Positions 9,476 to 18,275 of a DNA stretch of 64,000 nt are shown one piece after another. The notes under the pieces were generated by a model that was not told where the DNA came from, ran no database searches, and worked only from the letters and a program-made list of their open reading frames with translations. Position numbers and translations under genes: made by a program. Each line of letters begins with the position of its first letter. The first letter of the stretch is position 1. The stretch covers positions 1 through 64,000 of the forward strand of contig CAWDMC010000008.1 of NCBI GenBank assembly GCA_963803295.1. The letters are read 5' to 3'. The stretch is from CAWDMC01 sp963803295. Lineage in GTDB: Bacteria > Acidobacteriota > Terriglobia > UBA7540.

Positions 9476-10658
9476 AGAGCTCAGTGCCCGTGGCGCCCCG
9501 CTCTCTTATCAAGCCTTGACCGCCTTTTGTCGCCGGCAGGGGATCGGGCAAGCTCCCCCCGTGGCGGCCGGCCAGTACCACTTTGAACCGGGTGAGGAGA
9601 TGCAGCACGATACTTCCCCCCACCAGGTCGAATTGGCGGGCAAGAAGCACAAGGTGCAGACCGCCTCGGCCGTGTTGTGCTATTCGCGGATGTTGTTCTT
9701 CCAGTGCTATCCGACCTTTCAGCGTTTTGACTGCAAGGTGTTTCTCACCGCCGCCCTGCGTTACTTCACGGGCGCTGCGGCCCGCGTGATGATCGACAAC
9801 ACCCATGTGGTGGTGCTGCGCGGCAGCGGACGCCAGATGATCCCCGTGCCCGAGATGGCCGCCTTCGCCGAGCGCTTCGGCTTTCACTTCGCGGCGCACG
9901 AGATTGGTGATGCTAACCGTTCGGCGCGCGTCGAAAGGCCGTTCAGCTTTATTGAGGGAAACTTCCTGGCCGGGCGCACCTTCGCCAGTTGGGAAGACTT
10001 GAATCAGCAGGCTCGTCAGTGGTGCGACAAGGTCAACTCCACCTATAAGAAACATCTTCGGGCCGTTCCCCGCGAGTTGTTCGCGGTAGAACGTCTGCAC
10101 CTGAAGCCGCTGCCCGCCTGGATTCCCCCGGTCTACCGGTTGCACCAACGCCTGGTGGACATCGAGGGCTATGTTGCCTTGCACACCAATCGCTACTCGG
10201 TTCCCCTCGATTGGATCGGCCGCCGCGTGGAAGTCCGCGAAACCGCGGACCAGATCGAAATTCAACTCGATGCCCGCCGCCTGGTGACTCACCGGCGGAG
10301 CGCTGAAGCCGAGCATCAGCGCGTGCTGTTAGCCGAACACCGCCCGCCGCGCGGCCAGCGCATCGCACGTCCCGATCCCCATCCCGAGGAGCAGGCGATT
10401 CTGGCGGCCGTGCCCGAGTTGGCGGACTACCTCACGGCGCTCAAGCAGCATAGCCGCAGGCTGGTGATTCTTGCCTTGCGCCAACTGCTGCGCCTGGTGC
10501 GCGAGTATCCCCGCCAACCGCTGCTGTCAGCGGTGCAGGAAGCCGCCCGTTACGGTCTCTATGATCTGGACCGCTTGGAGCGCATGATCCTGCGCCGCGT
10601 GGCGCGCGAATACTTTTTACTGAAGGACCCCACGGGAGGCGAAAATGAAGATCAGTGA
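9246..10658 (+). CDS. istA: IS21-family transposase IstA
   Basis: This intact 470-aa IstA has an N-terminal helix-turn-helix (ILELNQQGVSKREIARVLRI) and a DDE integrase core with HDTSPHQVE, VMIDNTHVVV and the later ERPFSFIEGNFL segment. A C-terminal domain of the Mu-type transposase kind follows (HTNRYSVPLDWIGR). The ATG at 9246 is preceded by GAGGAGGAAG. It overlaps istB by 14 bases (10645-10658), the usual coupling. It catalyses strand transfer of the element, with IstB as helper. Confidence 0.9.
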   Translation: MLSPSQRTTILELNQQGVSKREIARVLRISRLSVRKVLRSNSPQVPELHRPEKAEPYRQQILELFATCKGNLVRVHEELSARGAPLSYQALTAFCRRQGIGQAPPVAAGQYHFEPGEEMQHDTSPHQVELAGKKHKVQTASAVLCYSRMLFFQCYPTFQRFDCKVFLTAALRYFTGAAARVMIDNTHVVVLRGSGRQMIPVPEMAAFAERFGFHFAAHEIGDANRSARVERPFSFIEGNFLAGRTFASWEDLNQQARQWCDKVNSTYKKHLRAVPRELFAVERLHLKPLPAWIPPVYRLHQRLVDIEGYVALHTNRYSVPLDWIGRRVEVRETADQIEIQLDARRLVTHRRSAEAEHQRVLLAEHRPPRGQRIARPDPHPEEQAILAAVPELADYLTALKQHSRRLVILALRQLLRLVREYPRQPLLSAVQEAARYGLYDLDRLERMILRRVAREYFLLKDPTGGENEDQ

Positions 10659-11376
10659 GGAACTCGAACAACTGCTGAAAAATCTCCACCTGAAACGCAT
10701 CCTGGAGATTTACGACGAGCAGGCGCAAGTGGCCCAGAAGGAGGACGTCTCCTACGCCGAGTTCCTCACCCGCCTGCTGCGCGCCCAGTGGCACGCCCGC
10801 CAGGAGAGCGCCCTGGAGTGGCGCATCCGGCGTGCTAACCTGCCCGAGCGCTGGTCCCTGGAAACGTTCCCCTTCGCCCGCCAACCGGGCGTCAACCGCA
10901 AACAGATTCGCACCTTGGCCGAACTGGAGTTCATCGCCAAGGCGGAAAATATCGTCTTCATCGGTGAAACTGCCAGGGGCAAAACGGGCTTGGCCTGTGG
11001 TCTGCTGCTCAAGGCGCTGGAGAACGGCTACCGCGGCCAGTTCGTCCGTGCCCAGGATCTCTTTGACGAAATGTATGCCTCGCTGGCCGATCGTTCCACC
11101 CGCCAGTTGCTCAAACGCCTGGCCCGCCTGGACGTCCTGGTGGTCGACGAGCTGGGGTATTTAAATCTGAAACCCGAGCAGTCGAATATCTTTTTCAAGC
11201 TCATGGAAGAGCGCTACCGCCAGCATTCCACCATTATCACCACGAACTTGATCTACGACGAATGGCCGAACTTCCTGGGTAGTCGGCCCATGGTGGAAGC
11301 CCTGCTGAGCCGTCTGCGGCACTATTGCCATACCCTGCACATCAAGGGCTCGTCGCTGCGCGAGCCTCAAGGGTGA
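10645..11376 (+). CDS. istB: IS21-family helper ATPase IstB
   Basis: This 243-aa AAA+ ATPase shows the IstB N-terminal helical region (LKNLHLKRILEIYDEQAQ), a Walker A-like GETARGKT and the Walker B VLVVDELGYL. Walker A reads GETARGKT rather than the commoner GPTGVGKT; the terminal GKT that binds phosphate is kept. IstB proteins assemble on target DNA and activate IstA. The gene overlaps the istA end and is followed 9 bp later by a small gene. Confidence 0.9.
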   Translation: MKISEELEQLLKNLHLKRILEIYDEQAQVAQKEDVSYAEFLTRLLRAQWHARQESALEWRIRRANLPERWSLETFPFARQPGVNRKQIRTLAELEFIAKAENIVFIGETARGKTGLACGLLLKALENGYRGQFVRAQDLFDEMYASLADRSTRQLLKRLARLDVLVVDELGYLNLKPEQSNIFFKLMEERYRQHSTIITTNLIYDEWPNFLGSRPMVEALLSRLRHYCHTLHIKGSSLREPQG

Positions 11377-11385
11377 GGAGGAAGG

Positions 11386-11742
11386 GTGGAAGACCATCGC
11401 GTCGGCCAGCAAGAGTATATTCAAAAGGTCCTCACCGCTTACCGTCAGACACCGGGGACGACGGGCACCATCCGTCGCCCCGACCGCCTCCTGGCCGCCC
11501 AACTGTATGCGCGCGGCGTGCCCTTGCCCAGCGTGGAAAATGCCTTGGTGTTGGCCGCCTCCCGCCGGCTCTTCCGCCCCACCCAGGCTTCACCGCTGGG
11601 CACCATTCGCTCGCTGGCTTACTTCGTCCCCGTCGTCGACGAGGTGCTCAAGCTCACGGTCAGCCAGGACTACTTCCGATACCTCCGCAGCAAAATCACA
11701 GGCCTCCCTTCCCACGCGTCCCACCCGCGCCCGAGCCGTTGA
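11386..11742 (+). CDS. Small conserved-looking protein at the 3' end of the IS21-like element
   Basis: The 118-aa protein starts 9 bp after istB, at a GTG or at an in-frame start just downstream of GAGGAGGAAGG, a strong ribosome site that supports translation. It has an amphipathic helical core (RRPDRLLAAQLYARGVPLP, then VENALVLAASRRLF, then IRSLAYFVPVVDEVLKL), with no catalytic motif recognised. Position and spacing make it part of the element operon. The function is unknown; possibly a DNA-binding or adaptor protein. Confidence 0.6.
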   Translation: MEDHRVGQQEYIQKVLTAYRQTPGTTGTIRRPDRLLAAQLYARGVPLPSVENALVLAASRRLFRPTQASPLGTIRSLAYFVPVVDEVLKLTVSQDYFRYLRSKITGLPSHASHPRPSR

Positions 11743-11772
11743 CGCCACAGACTCCACCGCTCCTGCCCGTCC

Positions 11773-11843
11773 ACGCCTTCGGCGTAGGACGATAATGCCG
11801 CTCCTTCGCCTCCAGAACTGCCCGTGGCACGCCTTCGGCGTGG
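11773..11843 (+). repeat. Two hairpins with TTCG loops near the right end of the element
   Basis: The palindrome ACGCCTTCGGCGT occurs at 11773-11785 and, extended by one base pair, at 11829-11843. In RNA each would form a stem capped by a C(UUCG)G tetraloop, a very stable fold. No T-run follows, so these are not classic terminators. The stretch 11743-11904 otherwise holds no gene. Confidence 0.5.
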
Positions 11844-11904
11844 ATGATGATGGGTTCTCTCTCTCACTCCAAGTCTTGTTCCAAATGCTGCTCTCGATGG
11901 TGGG

Positions 11905-11950
11905 TCACTTTAACCAAGCAATAATGGGTCACTCTTGGCGAGCGCCGAAG
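11905..11950 (+). repeat. Right end of the IS21-like element
   Basis: GTGGGTCAC and ATGGGTCAC (inverted relatives of the left-end repeats) are followed by the terminal GCGAGCGCCGAAG, the complement of the left terminus. The target duplication CTGACAG begins at 11951. Confidence 0.75.
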
Positions 11951-14097
11951 CTGACAGCCGTGTGCTGTTGATGAGCGGCACGCCACATCAGGGCAATCCC
12001 GACCGGTTCAAGAATTTGCTTCGTCTTCTGCGCGGACAAGGAGAATCTGAGTCTTCTCTAGCCGGGAGGGTCATCTACCGGACGAAAGAAGACGTGCGGG
12101 GCTGGAATGACGAACCGTTGTTTCCGCTCCGGGAAGTGAACCCGCCTAAGATTGTTCCGCTGACCCCGGAGTACAAAAGCTGGCTTGAACAAATATATCG
12201 ATTCTACGTACCCGATGACACGCTACCTGTGGATCCCTCAAGGAGCGCAAGGCGGAGAGCAGCGGGCTGGCGCTGCGCTCAGGCACTGCAGTGGGCCGCA
12301 TCGAGCGTGCAGGCAGGACTTGGATACCTCGTAAGGCAGGCGGTTCGGCTTGGATGGGATCTCACCGATCCGCAACTTGAGGCTGCAATTGGAGCCATCC
12401 GGCCGTATCGTCTAGGCCCCGCGAACGAATCGATAGACTCCCTTTTCGCGCGCATTTGTAAAGAGGTGGCACGTCAGAAACAGGCGCAGGACGTAGATGA
12501 TATTGAGGAACCAGAAGATCCTACGCATTGGTCTGCCGATACCGCTCAACTTCGAGCTCTCCTAAAACAGGGGCTCGAGCTGCTCGCTCAAGTTGCGGAT
12601 TCAAAATGGGGGTTTATATGGAAGAACGTGCTTGCGAATGCGGGCAACGAGCAGGTCGTATTGTTTGCGCAGCCGATTGAAACGGTTACTGCGCTGAGGA
12701 ATTTTCTGCTGCGCAAGACGGGGACAATGCCCGCTTTGATCATAGGTGGCCAGAGCGAAGATGACCGAGAAATTGAGGTGAGGAAGTTCTGGGCCGGCAG
12801 AACGCAATTCCTTGTCTCATCCCGCGCAGGATCGGAGGGAATCAACCTCCAGTGCGCGCATAGGATTGTGCACGTTGACGTCCCCTGGAATCCTATGGAA
12901 ATGGAACAGCGCGTGGGACGCGTCCACCGCTTTGGATCAAAGATGCCCATCATTGTTGACACTGTCGTCCTCGAACGTACACGTGAGGAACGTGCGTATG
13001 CGGTCGCGTACGAGAAACTGGGCAACATCGCACGGTCTCTAGCAACAGGCCAAGAGCGATTCGAAGAACTGTTTACCAGAGTTATGAGTGTGATTCCTCC
13101 GGCGGAGCTGCAGGATATTATGGCGCAGGCTGCTGTTGGTCCGCTCAGCGAAGACGACTGCAGCCGCATCGCCGCGCTGGTTGAAGCCGGATATTCGAAC
13201 TGGAAAAGCTTTCACGATAAGTTCCATGCGGAGCACAACCTGCGGGCTCCCGATCCCGGACTCGCGTCATGGAGTGATCTTGAACGCTTCATCACCCAGT
13301 ACGGGAAGGGGAAGCCGGTGTCGGGCTATTCGTCGCTTCGATTTGAGCGCCGTGACAGAAAGCAAGTTGAGTCGATACTGGACAGTATTCCTGTCGTTGA
13401 GCTGCCCGATGGCTCATTGGTCGCGTGCGCCGATGTGGGCGGTAGGCCCATCATGGGTCCCGATGATCAGGTTCGTCCTGCAGGCTTGAACCTTCCACAG
13501 ATCTCAAATGCACTTCGCGGCGCAGCATTTCCGGACGAGCCGACCGGTGTAGCATACCTCCGTTGGCCGGATGGCGCTTCCGCCCCAGTAAGCCTTCCTG
13601 GTGGAACGCTCGGGATTATCGCGGTTGCCCGCGTTGCAGTGCGTCGGGAGCAAGGGTCCGGCTGGGCGGAGCACAAAAATGAACTCCACGTCTGGGTAAT
13701 ACCTCGAAACGGCATTAAAACAGAGATCGTCGGACCGGACGTTGCAGCCACTCTGCGAGGTTTGTTGGCCGCACCCATCAGAACCAGAGCAGAAGTTGAT
13801 CCGGATTGCGCAGTACGCATTCGTGAATTGGAGTCGCGTCTGATCGAGCAGTACCGGAGCCGTACCCAGGTCGATGTCGATATTGATGCCGGTATACGAT
13901 ATTCAGTCTTTCCGTTAGCCGCCATCGTGCTTTCGGAATTACGGACTAGAAATACAGGCCTTGCAAACCAGAATCCAGTAAGCTGCGAGAATTCCACTAG
14001 GGACTCGCAGTTATCGGCAAGCTGCTTCACCGTCAGAGACCTAACGCTCCCGCTCGAACCGAACGCACTGCGAGCTGACTAACATCACCCATTCCGA

Positions 14098-14796
14098 TCA
14101 CACCCAATAAAGCCTCTGAGCATTGGTAGCCAGCTCCCGCTTACGCTCACGCCAATCTGGCTGAACAGATTCGAGCAGGGTCCAAAACCCCCGGCCATGA
14201 TTAGGTTCCCGCAGATGAACCAGTTCATGGCAAATGATGTAGTCCGCCAACCGGACGGGTAGTTGGAGCAGTCGCCAATTCAACAGCACAGCCCCACTAT
14301 TCCCGCACGAGCCCCAGCGGAATCCAAGGTCCCTCATCTCAACCCGTGATGGCTCCACACCGACTCTCCTCATCAGCAGATGAGTTTGCCGACTGACCCA
14401 CTTCGATCCGGTTTCGATATACCACCTGCGGAAGTGCTCAGCCGCAGCAAGCCGTGCGTCCTTCCGCAATGCGAAGTATCGTCCATCGAATGCCAGAGGA
14501 GTCCGCTGGCGATCGACAAGAACCAGGCGATATCCTCGACCCAAGTATTGAAAATTCTCCCCCGAAACGTACTCGGGTTCGCGTGCTTTTGGAGCCAGTT
14601 CCTGCTTAATCGCAAGCTTTTGGTGAACCCACAGCAGCTTCTTGCGGGTCCACTGTTCCAACTCACCCACGCTTGCGGTTTGCGGCGCGTAGACCACCAA
14701 CTCGCCGCCCCGATCCACAGTTAACGCGAAGGTCTTCCGTCTCGTACTGCGGCGTATCTCAATCGTTAGATCGGCCAGTTTCAGAAACTCGTTCAT
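14098..14796 (-). CDS. YgjP-like (M48-type) metallopeptidase beside type I RM genes
   Basis: This 232-aa protein has the zincin motif HELVH at residues 190-194 with a downstream His at 200 (HELVHLREPNHGRGFW). It also has the family signature RWGSCG at 160-165, the hallmark of the YgjP/DUF45 metallopeptidases often encoded with type I restriction systems. I chose the ATG at 14796 because it overlaps the hsdR stop as ATGA; the longer reading runs antisense-like through hsdR. It is probably cytoplasmic. Its place as the last gene of the operon suggests a role in regulating or processing the restriction complex, which is an inference. It ends convergently with the SNF2 gene, 15 bp away. Confidence 0.85.
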   Translation of the reverse strand: MNEFLKLADLTIEIRRSTRRKTFALTVDRGGELVVYAPQTASVGELEQWTRKKLLWVHQKLAIKQELAPKAREPEYVSGENFQYLGRGYRLVLVDRQRTPLAFDGRYFALRKDARLAAAEHFRRWYIETGSKWVSRQTHLLMRRVGVEPSRVEMRDLGFRWGSCGNSGAVLLNWRLLQLPVRLADYIICHELVHLREPNHGRGFWTLLESVQPDWRERKRELATNAQRLYWV

Positions 14797-17700
14797 GGCC
14801 GCACCAGGTTCTCGTGGTTCTCTTTTGCCAGCGCCACCAACTGCTGAGCCAGGGGACGGCTTTTCCCAGACGCACAAACGCGCGCCCTGTCCAAGTCGCG
14901 GACGAGCCGCCGTGTCAGCATTTCGCGGGCCTCTGAATTCTTCCAAAATCCCACAGCTATGATCTCCTGCCGAATCCGCTCGACGATTTCCAGCGTCGCC
15001 GCGATAGCGGCCGTTCGCTCCTGCTCGGAAAGCTGGCGGCCGTTTCCGCATTCCTCAAGCACGAGCCGTACAAACGGGACCTGTACCTTCGGGTCGAGGT
15101 CCGGGAAATCGTTCCGGTCGCCCCGCTTCAGCTCATCGATAAATTTGCGCAGCTCGCGTTCGAGCGCGTCCCAGTCATCTTTGAACCTCTGAAAAATTTC
15201 CTCCAATTTCTCGCTCATCTTTCGAGCGTATGCGGGGTTCTGGTTCGCAAAGCCGATGATATGATAGCGCGCGGCATGCTGCATTTGAGCGGCGCGCGTT
15301 CGGGCTGTGGTCTGTGCCAGTAAAACCTTCTCGAATTCGGCATCCGTAATGGAGATCGGCGGAATTTTGGGATCCACGCCGCGGGCGGAAACGTGTTCGT
15401 TGATCAAACTCTTTACCCGCTCGGCCACGCCGAGCAAATCCAACGCCGGATCGCGATAAAGGTTCGCCGCCACCTTGTTAATGAAACCCAGCAGCTTCGC
15501 ATCCCGGAACACGTCCGCCGGTACCTCGGGCCGGTGTTCCAAAATGCCCAGCGTCTCGTAAAACATCCGCAGCTTGTTAATGAAGTCAGCTCGGATCTTC
15601 ACGTCCTCCAGCAGTTCGACACAAGCCTGGACCTGGTCCTTCAGGTCCGCAATCCCCCGGTCCGTAAACACAGCTACCGCGCGCGCCCGGCGGTCGAGCA
15701 GCTTGGGAAGTTCCACGTTAATATCAGTCAGAACACCTTGGATATCTTGGCCGTCGTACTCTTGAAGAGCTTCATTGAGGTGTCGCGCCACCCCAATGTA
15801 ATCCACAACGTAGCCGCACTTCTTTGACGCCGCAGTGCGGTTCACACGGGCAATGGCTTGCAGCAGATCATGGGCAACAATCTTGCGGTCAAGGTAAAGC
15901 ACCTGCTCTACCGGCGCATCGAAGCCAGTAATCAGCATGTTATTTACGATGAAGATCGAAAGCGGGTCTGTTCTCTCGGTCTTCTCCCGCGCCAGCTTTC
16001 GCTTAAACCGCGTGATCCGGTTTTCCTGTTTTTCTTTGTCCGTCCATTCCCACCAGGATTCTGGATCGTTATGGTCACCGGAGACCACGGTTGCTACCTC
16101 GATAGCCCGGAGTTTAGAGAGTTGGTTGTGAATTCCGACCAGAAACCGCATTTTAGGTTCGAGTTGTTCAACCTGATCCTCCGGTAACGCGAGAATTTCA
16201 GCTGGCACCGCTTCCAACTCTGCCACCAACTCCCGCCGCGCCTCTCCAAATTTGTTCAAGTACGTCATCGCGGCTTCGCGGCTGGTGGCCACAACCTGCG
16301 CCTTGAATCCCTCGGGTAGAACCACGCTGGCGTAATGGCGGATCATATCCCGAGCCTTCTGCTCAATCAGTAGGGGAGCTTCGAGAACGTCGCCTTCAGT
16401 CGCGTACTTCGCTTTGATTATTGCCAGCTCCTCGGGCTTGTAATCGCGGAACATGTCTTCGAATAGCTGATCCAGCCCAGCCGCGTTTTTCACCAATCCC
16501 TCGGCGGTCCGGCCCTCATAGAGAATTGGCACCGTGGCGCCGTCCAGCTCGGCATCTTCAAGCAGGTACTTATCGATGAAATCGCCGAAGATCTCCCGCG
16601 TTTCGGTCTTTTCGTGGCTGAGGATCGGGGTTCCCGTAAAGCCGATAATCGCCGCGTTTGGTAGAGCCTTTCGCAGGTTCCGATGCAGTGTCCGCGTGTG
16701 GGAACGGTGCGCCTCATCTACCAGGACGAGGATCTCTTCAGATTCATTGAGGAGAGGAAATTCCTCGACATGAACGCTTTCTTTAAATGTGACCTCTTTC
16801 TCAACCACCTCTTCGTGACGGCCCGGCTTCTTCTCTTTCCGAAGGATGGTCATCGCGACCCTGTCGGCCGCATCTCGTTTCGCCACGTCCTGGTACTTTT
16901 GCAGCATGGCAAAAACGATGTCCGGAGTAGGCTCGCTCAAGATACGCCGGGTGAGAGCCGTGGCCGACTCCCGGCCGGCCTTGTCGTGGTCGCTAGGGCG
17001 CACGGTTTCTCCTGAAAGCCGGGCCGTTTCTCGAAGCTGGCCTTCCAGGTCCGTCCGGTCGGTGACCGCAACGACTTTGAAGCAGTTTAGCCCTGGCGTC
17101 ATGCGCATCTTGCGCACCAGGAACACCATTGTTAAGCTCTTGCCGGAACCTTGAGTGTGCCAGATGACGCCGCCCCGCTCATCGCGGGCCGCTCCCTGCG
17201 CGCGCGTGCGCCCCTTCTGGAGCCGCGTGACGGCTTTTTGGACGGCCCGGAACTGCTGGTAACGGGCCGTGACCTTGCGGGTCTTTCCGTCCACCTGCTG
17301 AAACACTGTGAAGTTGCGGATCAAGTCGAGCAAGTGAGCGGGCCGCAACATTCCGGCCACCAGGATCTGCTGGCTTTGAAGGATCGGTGCAGCCGCCCCT
17401 GCGGGTTGCTGGTCGGGCTTTCGGAAAAACAGCGGAGTTCCCGCCCGGTCCGATTGTTCTGGTCCGAGTGCAGCCAGTTCCTCCGCCGCATCCGCTTGCT
17501 CCGGCGATGAACCCAACACACCCAGCTCCTGTGCAACCGTGGTCATCCGAATGGGACTTGTGTCCGCCCATTCCAGATAAGCCTCGGGCGGTGCGCCTAC
17601 CGTAGCAGCGCGGCTTTCAAAGAAGTCGCTGGCAATCAAAACCTGATTAGTGTAGAAGAGGCGGTCGACACCCTCATTGTCGCTGTAAAGTGTCGGAAAA

Positions 17701-18275
17701 AGCTCGCGCCGTTGGTTTGAATACCGCAGAAGTTGATTGATCGCTTCCTCGAGGGGGTTCTCGATGCCAGGGCTCTTGAACTCGGCCACAACCAGGGGAA
17801 TGCCGTTCACAAACAGCACCGCGTCAGGGATCACGTGCCCTCGGCCGCTGGTCAGTTCCACCTTAAACTGGTTGATGACCAGGAAATTATTGTTGGCTGG
17901 ATTTTCAAAGTCGATGTACCGGATGGGTTGCGGGCGGCCATATGCCCAATCCGGCAGGCCCTCCACGACTGTTCCCTTCAGGAGTAGTGCGGTCGCCGTC
18001 TGGCTAATCTCCATCAGCCGGTAACCGGCAGCTTGCTCTAGGTCACGGATGGCGCGGGCAATCCGAGCATCATCAAGCCAGGGTTCGCCGTCGCGTAGGT
18101 TCAACTTCCCCAGTGCGGCGGCCAGCCGGCCCCTGAGTAGCACCTCCCGCGAACTCGTGCGCTCAGTGGACTCGGGCAGATCGGGATCGCCCTCGATCCA
18201 CTCCCAGCCCATGAGTTGCAGCTGCTCACAAAATGGCTTCTCGGCGATGTCGTATTCCCACTCGATCTTGCTCAT
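14793..18275 (-). CDS. hsdR: Type I restriction enzyme, R (motor and nuclease) subunit
   Basis: The 1160-aa length is normal for HsdR. The N-terminal nuclease domain has a PD-(D/E)xK site: D151 (IPDAVLF) and E165-x-K167 (AEFKS), followed by the QxxxY-like QLLRYSNQR. The translocase motor has Walker A HTQGSGKS at 373-380, DEAH box LVDEAHRS, and the later motifs TGTPI, FIVNNMLITGFD and QAIARVNR. HsdR translocates DNA toward the HsdM2-HsdS complex and cleaves when motion stalls. The start overlaps the hsdS stop by 4 bases. The frame is intact over 3.5 kb. Confidence 0.95.
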   Translation of the reverse strand: MSKIEWEYDIAEKPFCEQLQLMGWEWIEGDPDLPESTERTSSREVLLRGRLAAALGKLNLRDGEPWLDDARIARAIRDLEQAAGYRLMEISQTATALLLKGTVVEGLPDWAYGRPQPIRYIDFENPANNNFLVINQFKVELTSGRGHVIPDAVLFVNGIPLVVAEFKSPGIENPLEEAINQLLRYSNQRRELFPTLYSDNEGVDRLFYTNQVLIASDFFESRAATVGAPPEAYLEWADTSPIRMTTVAQELGVLGSSPEQADAAEELAALGPEQSDRAGTPLFFRKPDQQPAGAAAPILQSQQILVAGMLRPAHLLDLIRNFTVFQQVDGKTRKVTARYQQFRAVQKAVTRLQKGRTRAQGAARDERGGVIWHTQGSGKSLTMVFLVRKMRMTPGLNCFKVVAVTDRTDLEGQLRETARLSGETVRPSDHDKAGRESATALTRRILSEPTPDIVFAMLQKYQDVAKRDAADRVAMTILRKEKKPGRHEEVVEKEVTFKESVHVEEFPLLNESEEILVLVDEAHRSHTRTLHRNLRKALPNAAIIGFTGTPILSHEKTETREIFGDFIDKYLLEDAELDGATVPILYEGRTAEGLVKNAAGLDQLFEDMFRDYKPEELAIIKAKYATEGDVLEAPLLIEQKARDMIRHYASVVLPEGFKAQVVATSREAAMTYLNKFGEARRELVAELEAVPAEILALPEDQVEQLEPKMRFLVGIHNQLSKLRAIEVATVVSGDHNDPESWWEWTDKEKQENRITRFKRKLAREKTERTDPLSIFIVNNMLITGFDAPVEQVLYLDRKIVAHDLLQAIARVNRTAASKKCGYVVDYIGVARHLNEALQEYDGQDIQGVLTDINVELPKLLDRRARAVAVFTDRGIADLKDQVQACVELLEDVKIRADFINKLRMFYETLGILEHRPEVPADVFRDAKLLGFINKVAANLYRDPALDLLGVAERVKSLINEHVSARGVDPKIPPISITDAEFEKVLLAQTTARTRAAQMQHAARYHIIGFANQNPAYARKMSEKLEEIFQRFKDDWDALERELRKFIDELKRGDRNDFPDLDPKVQVPFVRLVLEECGNGRQLSEQERTAAIAATLEIVERIRQEIIAVGFWKNSEAREMLTRRLVRDLDRARVCASGKSRPLAQQLVALAKENHENLVRP

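Larger units (their letters stand above)
7809..11950 (+). mobile_element. IS21-like element with five genes, including a ParB-like gene
   Basis: The ends are inverted copies, CTTCGGCGCTCGC on the left and its complement on the right. They are flanked by direct repeats CTGACAG (7802-7808 and 11951-11957; extendable to 8 bp). Inside each end TGACCCA-type repeats recur: TTGACCCAC, GTGACCCAC and CTGACCCCA on the left, GTGGGTCAC and ATGGGTCAC on the right. Gene order is zinc-ribbon protein, ParB-like, IstA, IstB and a small unknown protein, all on the plus strand. At 4142 bp it is far larger than a normal IS21 element (about 2-2.5 kb), and all five frames are open, so it may be active. Confidence 0.88.
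7027..14082 (+). pseudogene. SNF2-family helicase/ATPase, interrupted by an IS21-like element
   Basis: The 5' part (7027-7809) encodes the first ATPase lobe: Walker A ADEVGLGKT at residues 132-140 and the DEAH-type box DECHH near residue 227. The 3' part (from 11951) continues with the SNF2 motif LLMSGTPHQGN, then the second lobe with SSRAGSEGINLQ, VHVDVPWNP and QRVGRVHRFG (motif VI). Removing 7809-11950 and one copy of the 7-8 bp target duplication rejoins the frame exactly (RPDSRVLLMSG), giving about 975 aa. The C-terminal third is a helical domain of unknown role. It resembles RapA/DISARM-type SNF2 enzymes that act on nucleic acid-bound proteins. Its start overlaps the GTPase stop (TAATGG), so the two were translationally coupled. 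Confidence 0.85.
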
